64,000 nt of DNA from the NCBI GenBank assembly GCA_033807775.1, contig CM066322.1, positions 23,466,501 through 23,530,500 of the forward strand. Reading direction: 5' to 3'. The position numbers and the translations under genes were made by a program. This DNA comes from Saussurea involucrata (taxonomy: Eukaryota; Streptophyta; Magnoliopsida; Asterales; Asteraceae). The first letter of the stretch is position 1; every line of letters starts with the position of its first letter. This document shows, in pieces, positions 53,088 to 63,063 of this stretch. Under the pieces are notes generated by a model. That model searched no databases and had not been told where the DNA came from. It saw nothing but the letters and a program-made list of their open reading frames with translations.

Positions 53088-54995
53088 TTAAAACCATAAA
53101 CGCATACCACCGGGATTATCATTATTAAACATTCCTTTTGGAATCCATTTATTTACCATTTTAATTTTGCGATTGTATTTATCATACACATAAAAAGAAG
53201 CATTTATATTCGCATTATTTTTCGGTCTAGAATATTTATCATGGTACATGCGAGCATACGGTTTTCTCGGTATATATTTTACATTATTTATTTTAGGTAC
53301 ATACGGAGGTTTTTGCACATATCGATTTCTTGTATTTACTTTAGGTGATTCAAAATATCTTTTAATTGGCATACAAGAACATTTTTCTTTGCAAGCATCG
53401 GAACCAATACCTTTTCTACATTTTATACGGTTAGACATATTTAGCATGTTAAGAACTTTTTCATTACTACTTTGAAATGCTTTAGCTAATAGATTGTCCT
53501 TTTCATATGAATCGCATTTAGCTTTTAAACATGCATTTTCATTTTTAAGAATATCACATTTTGTACAAATAATATCTTCATGTGTCTTTTTATTTAAACA
53601 TGCAATTTTTTTATTTAGAATATCACAAGATTTACAAAAATCCTTTTCACCTAATTTAGTTTCTAATTTAGCAATTATATCCATATCATTTGCAGATTTT
53701 TGTTTACCGTCATTAATTTTCTTTTCACATGCAGATACGGTTTCTTTTAATTTTGAGATTTCATCTTGATACCTATTTGCAAGAGCGGCCATGTCATGGA
53801 ATGATTCATATAATTCGTCAAGATTATTTTCATCTTCATTTTCATAATCACTAGCGTAATCTGAGTAACAAGATTTTACCTCGTCGTCGCTTTCGGCCAT
53901 AAGACAAATAGCTTGATATTCGTCTTCTTCTTCGCTTCCACTCCACGAGCCTCCAACGAAGGCTTTATCCTTTTTATTTTGAAATTTGTTCTTTTTAGGA
54001 CATTCGTTGGCATAGTGGTCTTTATCACCACATGAGTAACAATAACCTCTCTTTGGTTTGGCTTTTTCGTCGTCACTTGAGTCGTCATTTTTCTTCACTT
54101 TATCTTCTCTTTTATGGAAGTTGCAAGTCCGGTTTTCACCGCCACGACGGTAGTTACCGTTTCTTTGAAATCTGCTATTTTTAGAAAATTTATTGTTAGT
54201 AAAAAATTTAGAGAAGTTTCTTACCAACATAGCGACTTCGTTGAGTTTATCGGATTGATCTTTTGAAGTGCTAGCTTCCTCCTTTTTCTTTTTGTCATTC
54301 GGAGTTGAGACATTAAGAGCGATCGACTTCTTTTTGACTTGCTCCCGATCTTTGTTTCTTTTAAGTGCAATTTCGTGCACTTTAAGATTGCCGACGAGAT
54401 CGTCGAGCTTCATTAGGGAGAGATCACGGGAGTCTTCTAATGATGTAATCTTTGCCATCCACTCCGAAGGAAGTGCTCGGAGGATTTTCCTTACGTAATC
54501 TTCATTAGGATAAGTGCGACCTAATCCTTTCAAAGTAGTCATAATGAGGTTAAAACGTTTAAACATTGAGTCGATTGACTCATCTTTTGACATTTCAAAT
54601 AATTCATAATCATGAACTAAAATGTTTATTTTAGAACTTTTAACTTGTGTGTTTCCACGATGAGTGTTGTTTAAACTTTCCCAGATTTGATTAGCAGTTT
54701 TATATGTATACACTCTTTCAATTTCATCAGTAGTTAAAGCAGCATATAATATATTCTTAGCTTCAAAATTTAAACAGACATGAGATTCTTCAGCGGGAGT
54801 CCATTCTTTTAAAGGTTTATCAACAATAAGATCATCTTTTACAATAGTAGGATTAAAATTCCCATTTTCTATAATATCCCAAATTCTTTGATTTTTGCCA
54901 CGAACGTGACATTCAAATAGTTCGGCCCAAATGCCAAACTTTTCAGTATCTATCATAGGAGGTTTTGAAAACATAATATTAGTTTGTTGAGCCAT
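53088..54995 (-). CDS. Copia gag protein, 635 residues
   Basis: I choose the ATG at 54995 (MAQQTNIMFSKPPMIDTEKF); the longer frame upstream has no ATG and runs into the primer site. UBN2-type capsid sequence (IWESLNNTHRGNTQVKSSKI) is followed by a lysine-rich part and a zinc knuckle CYSCGDKDHYANEC. Then come a Glu/Asp-rich stretch and an extended Lys/Asn-rich C-terminal region with repeated CxxCxIL motifs (CKSCDILNKK, CTKCDILKNE). The stop is at 53088. The leader between primer site and ATG is under 40 bases. Confidence 0.93.
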   Translation of the reverse strand: MAQQTNIMFSKPPMIDTEKFGIWAELFECHVRGKNQRIWDIIENGNFNPTIVKDDLIVDKPLKEWTPAEESHVCLNFEAKNILYAALTTDEIERVYTYKTANQIWESLNNTHRGNTQVKSSKINILVHDYELFEMSKDESIDSMFKRFNLIMTTLKGLGRTYPNEDYVRKILRALPSEWMAKITSLEDSRDLSLMKLDDLVGNLKVHEIALKRNKDREQVKKKSIALNVSTPNDKKKKEEASTSKDQSDKLNEVAMLVRNFSKFFTNNKFSKNSRFQRNGNYRRGGENRTCNFHKREDKVKKNDDSSDDEKAKPKRGYCYSCGDKDHYANECPKKNKFQNKKDKAFVGGSWSGSEEEDEYQAICLMAESDDEVKSCYSDYASDYENEDENNLDELYESFHDMAALANRYQDEISKLKETVSACEKKINDGKQKSANDMDIIAKLETKLGEKDFCKSCDILNKKIACLNKKTHEDIICTKCDILKNENACLKAKCDSYEKDNLLAKAFQSSNEKVLNMLNMSNRIKCRKGIGSDACKEKCSCMPIKRYFESPKVNTRNRYVQKPPYVPKINNVKYIPRKPYARMYHDKYSRPKNNANINASFYVYDKYNRKIKMVNKWIPKGMFNNDNPGGMRLWF

Positions 54996-55044
54996 TAAAA
55001 AATATTTAAGCAGAAAATTTTGAAAGCCCTGCTCTGATACCAAT

Positions 55045-55407
55045 TGTTGGACAACCTAAGGGGGGGGGGGGGGGGTAAGGTTGTATTTAAGAACTTTTAC
55101 TTTCAAAAATCTTTTTATAAATAAATACAGTATAAATAAAAGCAGAGTATAAGTATAAATAAATATACAACAATTATATAAACAGATATAATTAAATGCA
55201 CAGCGGAAATATAAAGAAATAAAGGAAAGAGATAAATGATACCGACACCAAGATTTAGTGATTTACCAACCGGGTAAACCACCAACCGAGACACTTCCCG
55301 ACACAATCCAATATAAGTATTCTTTACGGTAGAATACAAACCAAGTACAAAAGAAACGTAACTGATTCTCTAGCTTTTGCTTATGAGATATAATGGATCA
55401 CACACCC
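55045..55407 (-). repeat. 5' LTR of the Tork-like copia, partial
   Basis: Matches 48379-48741 except for G-run length (16 versus 11) and an A/G change near 55285. Cut after CACACACCC by the Tekay-like element. Confidence 0.92.
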
Positions 55408-57675
55408 TGTAAAGCCCGTGCCCCGGTACGTCTTTCTTTTATTTATTTAATTAATTTAAAGTGTGTACCGTTAATTGTTTTGGTTCGGGGTTTGATGTCG
55501 TTAAGGACCAAAATGCTAAATCTATATTTTCTAGGGTAGGTTGTGAAGGTTGGATAGTAGTAGAAGGGCTAAGAGGTGATTTTTGGAAGAAATTGCATGG
55601 GTTTCGGCCCATGGCCGGTCCCTTCTTCCTATTCCTATTTTCGTGTAAGCCAAGCAACCCCAACCTTATTCCACACAAAAAAAAACCCTACGGCAGCTGT
55701 GTTCTTTTGTTTGGTGCGATCGTGAGGAACGAACGAGAGAGGGAGAGACGCAGAGAGAGATCGAGTTAGGGAGTGAAGACGAGAAAGAAGGGGGCGCCGG
55801 AACCTCTCGCTGCTGCCGGAGCTTGCTGCTGCCGGAGCTTGCTGCTGCCGGAGTTTGCTGTTCGCCGGAGTTCGTGAGAGTGAGAACCGGGCACATCAAC
55901 GCGGCGTCGTCGTAAGGTAATCACCCCACCGTTTCGTTTCTTTCCTTTTGTTCCCGTCGCCGCCGCCGTTCGCCGCCGCTGTGGCGGTGGTGGATGGACG
56001 GCCGTGGCTGCCATTGTGGGTGCGTGTGCGGGAGGCTGGTCGAGAGAGAAAGGGAGAATGATCGGGTTTTGTCGCGTGCTATCGTAATCAAAAAAAAAAA
56101 AAAAAGACCACCGCCGGCCGCCGCTGGCCGTCGCCGGTCGCCACCGGCGACCACCACTGCCGGAGATGGCAGTGGGTGGCGCGTGGCCGTGACCAGACCC
56201 TGTCCCTATCGAACCCTTAAACCGGGACTTAATCGTTAAGCCGTATAACTTAAACCGTTGCTTCTAAAATCTTTCTTTTATGCGAAAAATGGTCCAGCCC
56301 CTGTTTTGTGATGGCAATAACTTCTCCGTCGTAACTCCGATTGAGCCAAAACTGGCGCCCACGCTTCGAGCTCGGGACCGAGTACGTTTTCTGTATTTTG
56401 GCGGAGAACTGATTCGGCCTCGAGTTGGGAGGAAAAGTGGTCGCAAGTTCTGCGGTTCGTCATTTTATGTGATTTTCCTGGAATCTGCCACTGTTTTGCG
56501 TGGACCGTAACTTTTTACTCGTAACTCGTTTTGAGGTGATTTTGGTGGCCATAGTTCCCTATTCGAGTCGGGAAGGTTTTTCGTGTTTTGCCGAAAGTCT
56601 GATTTAAACCGTAGCTAGGCTGTTTTGGACCGTTTTTGCAGCTGGACCGAAACTGGCAGTTTCGGGTAACCGTTCGTATTTAATTCATAGTAAATTATAG
56701 AAAAATCGTTAGGAGGCGTATAACATGTCCTTGGGACCCTAACTCAGAGGACTTTCTGGTCATGAAATATTATTGGGATTTTTCTGGATTTAAGAGGGTC
56801 GAAATGGGTCCCGAACAGACCTGTTTTGGGGTGATCGGAAATTAGTTTAGTGACGTTTTAAGCGTGTGTCGTGTCCTAGGGTCCGGGTCTCGTGTTGACA
56901 CGTTTTGACATGCGTTTAGGTGCTGGAAGGTGACCGTGATTGTGAAGCTTGATTCGTGTTGATTAAGCTAGGCGCGCATTTGAGGTGAGTTCTCTCACTG
57001 TGTAGTTAGGGGTTGTATGCATGTCATAATAGTTGCTTGTATTTCTGTCTTTGTGGTGTGAACTACTTGTTGTGGTGCATATTATTTGATTGATTTGGAT
57101 GTTTGGTATACTTGTGTTACCTTACGATTCGGTGGAACCGAGACCTCGATGGTACTGAGGTGTTGGTTACGTGACCGAGGCCTCGATGGTACTGAGGTGT
57201 TGGTTATGTTATAATTCGGCGGGACCGAGGCCTCGATGGTACTGAGGTGTTGGTTATCTTGCAATTCGGTGGGACCGAGGCCTCGATGGTACTGAGGTGG
57301 TGGGATACATAATTTCCTGTGGATGTTTACTCATTTTACGTATCTGTGATATTGCTGCTTATGTGCGGGTAGGGGTGATGTGTATATAATTCCTACCTGC
57401 GCATGTGTTTGAATTCACTAAGCTTCGTGCTTACCCTTTCCCAATAATCTGTGGTTTCAGGTACGAGTGGCTCTAAGGCGTGACGGGTACACACTGGCGC
57501 GCGGGATGAGCTGACTGATATTTATTTTAATTATTAAACTTTGTTTCCGCTGGTTTCTGATCTCTTAAACAATATTTATGTCCTTGCAATTAATATGTTG
57601 GAATTATTTATTGAGTTTTCATATAAAGTGTTTAATTAAAAAATTTAAATTTTCTTGAAATTTTGGGGCGTTACA
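55408..57675 (+). repeat. 5' LTR of the Tekay-like element, 2268 bp
   Basis: TGTAAAGCCCGTGCCCC...GGGGCGTTACA. Contains CCGGAGCTTGCTGCTG repeats near 55815, an A-run (56088-56105), and a four-unit array at 57120-57300. The long, GC-rich first third is rich in CCGCCG. Confidence 0.94.
57115..57300 (+). repeat. Four-unit tandem array in the Tekay LTR
   Basis: ACCGAGACCTCGATGGTACT and GAGGTGTTGG recur four times at about 50-bp spacing, each unit being nearly identical. The CGATGGTACTGAGGTG core is constant. Confidence 0.9.
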
Positions 57676-58476
57676 ACTTGGTATCAGAGCACAGCTTGAG
57701 TGAATCAAACGCACCTCGGTGTGTTTGGTCTCAAGTTGCGGCTGGGAAATTTTCAAATTCTTTATTAAATCTTTTTAGAAATAAAAGAAAAAGTAAAAAC
57801 CCGTTCGAGGAACGGTGATCGAGGGCGCAGTGTGTACAGTCAGCCGGAGCCGAAGGGAAAGGTACAATGCTTAGTGTTTTATTGCTTTCTAGATCATAGA
57901 GTATGCATGCTAGATTGCCTGTTGTTGACACTATGCGGTATGTGGACTGCTTGCTATTAGGAATTTATGCTAATTATGATAGGTTACTAAGTGAATGCCC
58001 TCTAGGTTGTATGCAGTAAGAGACTTATAGCCTTAGAATATTCGATTTAGTTCTATTGCGCAGCTCTTGTTTGAGTCCAACCGTTCTAGGATAGAATCTT
58101 GTATTCGACTGTCTATTTGTTTTGCACTGCATGTAATCGGGTATTCGCGAGGCCACTTTTTATGATTAGTGAGGATTCATTAGTAGCAAGGGTAGTGATT
58201 GGGATGGAAATTCCTAGGGAGCTAGGAAGAGTGAGTATATATGCCGGTGCGGGCATATGTGTGTAGTTGCGGCGAGAAGCTACTTGGACCCCTCGGGATG
58301 GGACTCGGAACGAGCGATGATAGGTGTGGAAGGTAGTAGTAGAGCTCCTACTACCGGAAGCACAGGATCAATGCTCGAGTCGGGAAAGTCGCGAGGATTC
58401 CAAGGAGCTGAGTGTGAGTGTTGTTGATGTGAGTTATTAGGTACTAATAACTCGTTGTATGTTTCTTCTTTATAGA
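57676..58476 (+). other. Leader of the Tekay-like element
   Basis: Begins with the tRNA-iMet primer site after a 3-nt spacer and runs 800 bases to the gag ATG at 58477. No conserved reading frame is visible. Packaging signals would lie here. Confidence 0.6.
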
Positions 58477-59727
58477 ATGGCCATCACTAGGAGGAGCAAC
58501 GCGACTGAGCCGCGAACTGAGGCGGGAATCACGGAGGAGCAGATCCGAGAGATGATTGCAGCGGAGGTAGCGCATGCGGTCGGGGAGGCAATCCCCGAGA
58601 TTATCACCGCCATACAAGATCAGGTGACGGTTCTGCTAGAGGAGCGCATTGCAGCGATTCCGCCGCCTGCTGGGGGACAGCCCCGTAATCGAGAGTTCCA
58701 GTACCGGGATCTCTCTGCCTGTTCTCCCCCGGAGTTCAGGGGAGACTCGAACCCAATTGTTAGCATGCGTTGGGTTTCTGATATGGAGTGTGCCTTCTTG
58801 ACCTGCGGCTGCCCGGATAATCTGAAGGTCCGCTTTGCCGTGAATTTGCTTCGCGATGGGGCGAAGGATTGGTGCGCCTCAGCGCTGACTCTTACTGAGC
58901 GTACTACCCTTACGTGGGAGGAGTTCGTTACTCGTTTCCGTGCTGAATACGTGCCTCCGGTGGAGATGGAGAGGATAGCGAAGGAGTTCTTGGAGCTAAC
59001 CCAGACCACGGAGACTATTAAAGAGATGAACAAGAAATTCACTGAGATGGCGCTGTTTTGTCCTCAATATGCCGCTTCGGAGGAAATGAAGATGGCTCGG
59101 TATAAAGATATGTTACGTACCGAGATCAGGGAGTTCGTGAGCACGGTACCGTACGCTTCTCTGTCAGCAATGATGGATGCAGCCCGGAGAAGGGAGCTGG
59201 AGCTAGAGACCCAAGCCAAAAAGAGGAAGGCGGCACAGGCTGTGACGCCAATCTCTGCGGTGCAGAAGAAGTCAAAGTTTTCTGATTCGCGCGGAAGTTC
59301 GAAGAGTGGTGGGTTTAATCACGGGGTTTCTAGTGGGAAGAAAACTGGCGGGTGTTTCAAATGTGGGCAGTCCGGTCATCACAGCCGGGATTGCAAGTCG
59401 CCATTGATGATCTGCTTTAGCTGCAAGCAGACGGGCCACGTGAGGGCCAATTGTCCGAATGCTAGGGCAACTGATGGGGGTGGTGCACAGAGGGCTCCTG
59501 CAAATGCCCCACTGCGCATCACTGACGGTCGTACGGGTCAGCCGGGGACAGAGGCAGCCCGAGGTAGAGTCCACCAGCTGAAGGTGGAAGAGGCGCAGGC
59601 GACGCCTAAGGTGGTGACAGGTATGTTTTATCACCCTCTTTCTTTTCGTCCTCCCTTTTCATGCCTTGTTTTCTTTGTTGTTGTTTATATATGTTGTTAT
59701 CTGTATGTTAGGTACGTTTCTAGTTAA
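58477..59727 (+). CDS. Tekay-like gag, unspliced product
   Basis: The ATG at 58477 gives MAITRRSNATEPRTE. Capsid segments follow (PEFRGDSNPIVSMRWVSDME, AKDWCASALTLTERTTLTWE), then two zinc knuckles, CFKCGQSGHHSRDC near residue 293 and CFSCKQTGHVRANC. If unspliced, translation runs on from VVTG into a very hydrophobic tail (FVVVYICCYLYVRY) and stops at 59727, about 416 residues. If the 91-nt intron is removed the frame continues into pol. Confidence 0.9.
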   Translation: MAITRRSNATEPRTEAGITEEQIREMIAAEVAHAVGEAIPEIITAIQDQVTVLLEERIAAIPPPAGGQPRNREFQYRDLSACSPPEFRGDSNPIVSMRWVSDMECAFLTCGCPDNLKVRFAVNLLRDGAKDWCASALTLTERTTLTWEEFVTRFRAEYVPPVEMERIAKEFLELTQTTETIKEMNKKFTEMALFCPQYAASEEMKMARYKDMLRTEIREFVSTVPYASLSAMMDAARRRELELETQAKKRKAAQAVTPISAVQKKSKFSDSRGSSKSGGFNHGVSSGKKTGGCFKCGQSGHHSRDCKSPLMICFSCKQTGHVRANCPNARATDGGGAQRAPANAPLRITDGRTGQPGTEAARGRVHQLKVEEAQATPKVVTGMFYHPLSFRPPFSCLVFFVVVYICCYLYVRYVSS

Positions 59728-62700
59728 CTCGGTGCCTGCGGTTGTAATGTTTGATAGCGGGGCTACTCATTCATTTGTGTCTCGCACTTTTAGCGAGAGT
59801 TTGGGCCGAGTGGTGGGACGGTTAGGATGTCCTTTGGTAGTCGAGGTTGCCGATGATCGAACCTTGACGGTTACGGATGTGTATCGGGGATGCACGTTGG
59901 AAATCTCGGGTGTGAGGTTTCCCATAGATTTGATTCCGATAGCTATGCGAGAGCTTTGTGTGATTGTGGGCATGGATTGGATGGACGCGTTTGATGCGGA
60001 AATTGTTTGTCGCCACAAACAAGTGCGGGTTCGAACCCCAAGCGGGGGAGAGCTGTTGATTCAGGGAGACTCGCCCAGACGGTCTACGGCAATATGTTCA
60101 GCGGCGAGGGCTCGGAGACACCTTCAGCATAGTGGTCAGGGGTATTTGGCGTATGTGATAGATACGTGCTTTGATGAAACGAAGAAGACTGCCGTAGATG
60201 TGCCAGTCGTGAGGGAGTTTGCCGATGTATTTCCCGACGAGTTACCGGGGATACCTCCCGAACGACAGGTGGAATTTCGAATCGATCTGATTCCGGGTGC
60301 TGCTCCGGTGGCCAAGGCACCCTATCGCCTGGCTCCACCGGAAATGAAGGAACTGTATGATCAGTTGCAGGAACTTCTCGAGAAAGAGTTCATTAAGCCG
60401 AGTTGTTCACCGTGGGGAGCTCCGATCTTGTTCGTGAAAAAGAAGGATGGATCTCAACGAATGTGTATTGATTACCGGGAGCTGAATAAGCTTACGGTAA
60501 AGAATCGTTATCCTCTGCCAAGGATTGACGACTTGTTCGATCAGTTGCAGGGAGCCTCGTGGTTCTCTAAGATTGACCTGAGATCCGGGTATCATCAGAT
60601 GCGGGTACGAAGTGAGGATACGGAGAAAACGGCCTTCCGGACGCGGTATGGCCATTACGAGTTCGTGGTGATGCCTTTCGGGCTCACCAACGCACCAGCA
60701 GCGTTCATGGAACTCATGAACAGGGTATGCAGCCCGATGCTGGATCGCTCGGTGATCGTATTCATCGACGATATTCTCGTATATTCGAAGACGAAAGAAG
60801 AGCACGAGGTGCATTTGCGGGAAGTTTTGGATGTTTTGAGACGGGAGAAGCTTTATGCTAAGTTCTCCAAGTGTGAATTCTGGTTACGAGAGGTCCAATT
60901 CTTAGGACATGTCGTGAATCAGAACGGTATCATGGTCGATCCGGCCAAGATCTCAGCGGTAATGCGGTGGGAGGTGCCGAAAACTCCTACCGAGGTGCGG
61001 AGTTTTCTCGGGTTAGCAGGGTACTATCGGAGATTTATCCAAGATTTCTCCAAGATTGCCTTGCCTATGACTCGACTGACGAAGAAAACTGCAGCTTTCA
61101 GTTGGGGTGAAGAGCAACAGAAGGCGTTTGAGGAGCTACGCAGGCGTTTATGCGAGGCTCCTGTGTTGACTTTGCCCGAGGGTATGGAGGACTTGGTGGT
61201 TTATTGCGATGCTTCATATCAGGGGTTGGGTGCCGTGCTTATGCAACGCGGCAAGGTCATAGCTTACGCTTCGAGGCAGCTGAAGCCTCACGAAGCGAAC
61301 TACCCGACTCATGACTTGGAGTTGGGAGCAGTAGTGTTTGCTCTGAAGATTTGGAGACACTATCTTTATGGTGTCAAGTGTACTATTTACACTGATCATA
61401 AGAGCCTTAAATACCTGATGGACCAGCAAAATCTTAATATGCGACAGCGAAGATGGCTTGATGTGGTCAAGGATTTCGACTGCGAGATACTTTACCACCC
61501 GGGTAAAGCGAATGTAGTCGCGGACGCACTTAGCCGACATCCGGTTGGGAGACCGCTGAAGGGTCTGTGTCAGCGGTTGACAGTGGTTGCACCTCTTTTG
61601 GAGGCGATAGGTGTCGCTCAGGAGGTGGCCGTGTTGGCGGAAAATGCAAAACGTGAAAGAGTTTCGGGAGAAGTTCCGAAATTAGTGCGGGATAGTCGAG
61701 GATTATTGACCCGTTATGGTAGAGTTTGGGTCCCATTCACCGGGGGAAACCGACAGATACTATTGGACGAGGCGCATAAATCCAAGTTTTCGATTCATCC
61801 GGGAGCGACCAAAATGTACAGAGACTTACGGGAAGGCTATTGGTGGCCCGGCATGAAGCGGGACGTAGCCAAGTGTGTGGAGGTATGTTTGACCTGTCGG
61901 AAGGTCAAGGCGGAGCACCAGCGACCGCACGGGAAATTGCAGCCTTTGGAGATTCCGGTGTGGAAGTGGGAGCAGATTACGATGGATTTCATCACGAAGC
62001 TTCCCAAAACTCAGCGAGGGAATGATACCATCTGGGTAATTGTGGATCGTCTGACTAAGAGCGCTCACTTCTTGGCGATTAAAGAGAGCTTTTCAGCGGA
62101 TAAGCTCGCGGAGGTCTTCATCCGAGAGATTGTAACTAGGCACGGGGTGCCAGTCTCGATTGTCTCAGATCGGGATACTCGTTTCACCTCCCGGTTTTGG
62201 GAGAAGTTTCAGAATGAGATGGGTACGCGGTTGCATTTCAGTACAGCATTTCATCCTCAGACCGACGGGCAGAGTGAGCGTACTATTCAGACACTGGAGG
62301 ATATGCTGCGAGCATGTGTGATTGACTTTGGTGGTAGTTGGGATCAAAATCTTCCACTAGCTGAGTTCTCCTACAATAACAGCTATCACGCTAGCATCGG
62401 TAGAGCGCCGTACGAAGTGTTGTATGGCAGGAAGTGTCGGACGCCCATATGCTGGGGCGAGGTTGGTCACAGAGTGCTGGGGAGCACCGATGTGGTGCTA
62501 AAGACGACGGAAATGATTCAGATGGTGCGGGATCGGTTAGTCACTGCTCAGATCCGACAAAAGAGTTACGCCGATAAGAGACGATCGGACTTGGAATTCC
62601 AAGTCGGGGATTACGTTCTTTTGAAAGTGTCACCCTGGAAGGGGGTAATCCGTTTTCGCAAGCGGGGAAAGTTGGGTCCCCGATATATCGGACCATAGAA

Positions 62701-63046
62701 GGTCATCGCGCGTGTGGGGAAAGTAGCTTACCGATTAGAGCTACCAGAGGAGTTGAGCCTGATCCACAACACGTTTCATGTCTCTCAGTTACGGAAGTGT
62801 GTGATGGATGAGTCTGCAGTAGTTCCCCTTGAAGATATTCAGATTGACGAGCGACTCAACTATGTAGAGAAGCCGGTAGCCATCGTCGAGAGGAAGACGA
62901 AGACTCTACGGAACAAAGTCATTGGATTGGTGAAAGTCCAGTGGCAGCACCGGAAAGGTTCGGAATGGACGTGGGAACCAGAAGCCGAGATGCGGGAGAA
63001 TTACCCGGAGCTGTTTGCAGGCGTGGACTTCGGGGACGAAGTCTAG
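58477..63046 (+). CDS. Tekay-like gag-pol, spliced, with one internal stop
   Basis: Joining 58477-59620 to 59712-63046 keeps one frame from gag into protease (VVTG/TFLVNSVPAV), with FDSGATHSFVS. Reverse transcriptase has GAPILFVKKKDGSQRMCIDY and FIDDILVYS. RNase H has YCDASYQGLGAVLM, and integrase has HPGATKMYRDL and MDFITKLPK. A TAG at 62696-62698, after GPRYIGP, interrupts the integrase C-terminus; the frame continues KVIARVGKVAYRLELPEEL to a chromodomain (VQWQHRKGSEWTWEPE) and stops at 63046. The segment 59621-59711 has GT-AG ends and a pyrimidine-rich body. Intron status is inferred; the frame restoration is seen directly. Confidence 0.85.
59621..59711 (+). other. Putative 91-nt intron between gag and protease
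   Basis: GTATGTTTTATC begins and TATGTTAG ends a pyrimidine-rich segment with no role in the protein. 91 is not a multiple of three, and removing it moves the gag frame exactly into the protease frame, restoring the VVTGTFLVNS wording found in related elements without interruption. Confidence 0.7.
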
Positions 63047-63063
63047 TCCAAGCGGGGGAGAGT

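Larger units (their letters stand above)
48379..55407 (-). mobile_element. Tork/SIRE-like Ty1/copia, 5' LTR interrupted
   Basis: The minus-strand element has a 1097-bp 3' LTR (48379-49475), purine tract region, pol, gag, tRNA-iMet primer site (reverse complement at 55031-55042) and the first 363 bp of its 5' LTR (55045-55407). A Tekay-like chromovirus then interrupts the LTR; its remainder should lie beyond the window. The compared LTR parts differ by one substitution and G-run length, so the insertion is young. Long LTRs and separate gag and pol frames recall Tork/SIRE lineages; the lineage is tentative. Confidence 0.92.

Noticed and set aside
54996..55043. Longer gag start for the Tork-like copia
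   Set aside because: The extension begins with TTG inside the primer-binding site, which cannot be a natural start.
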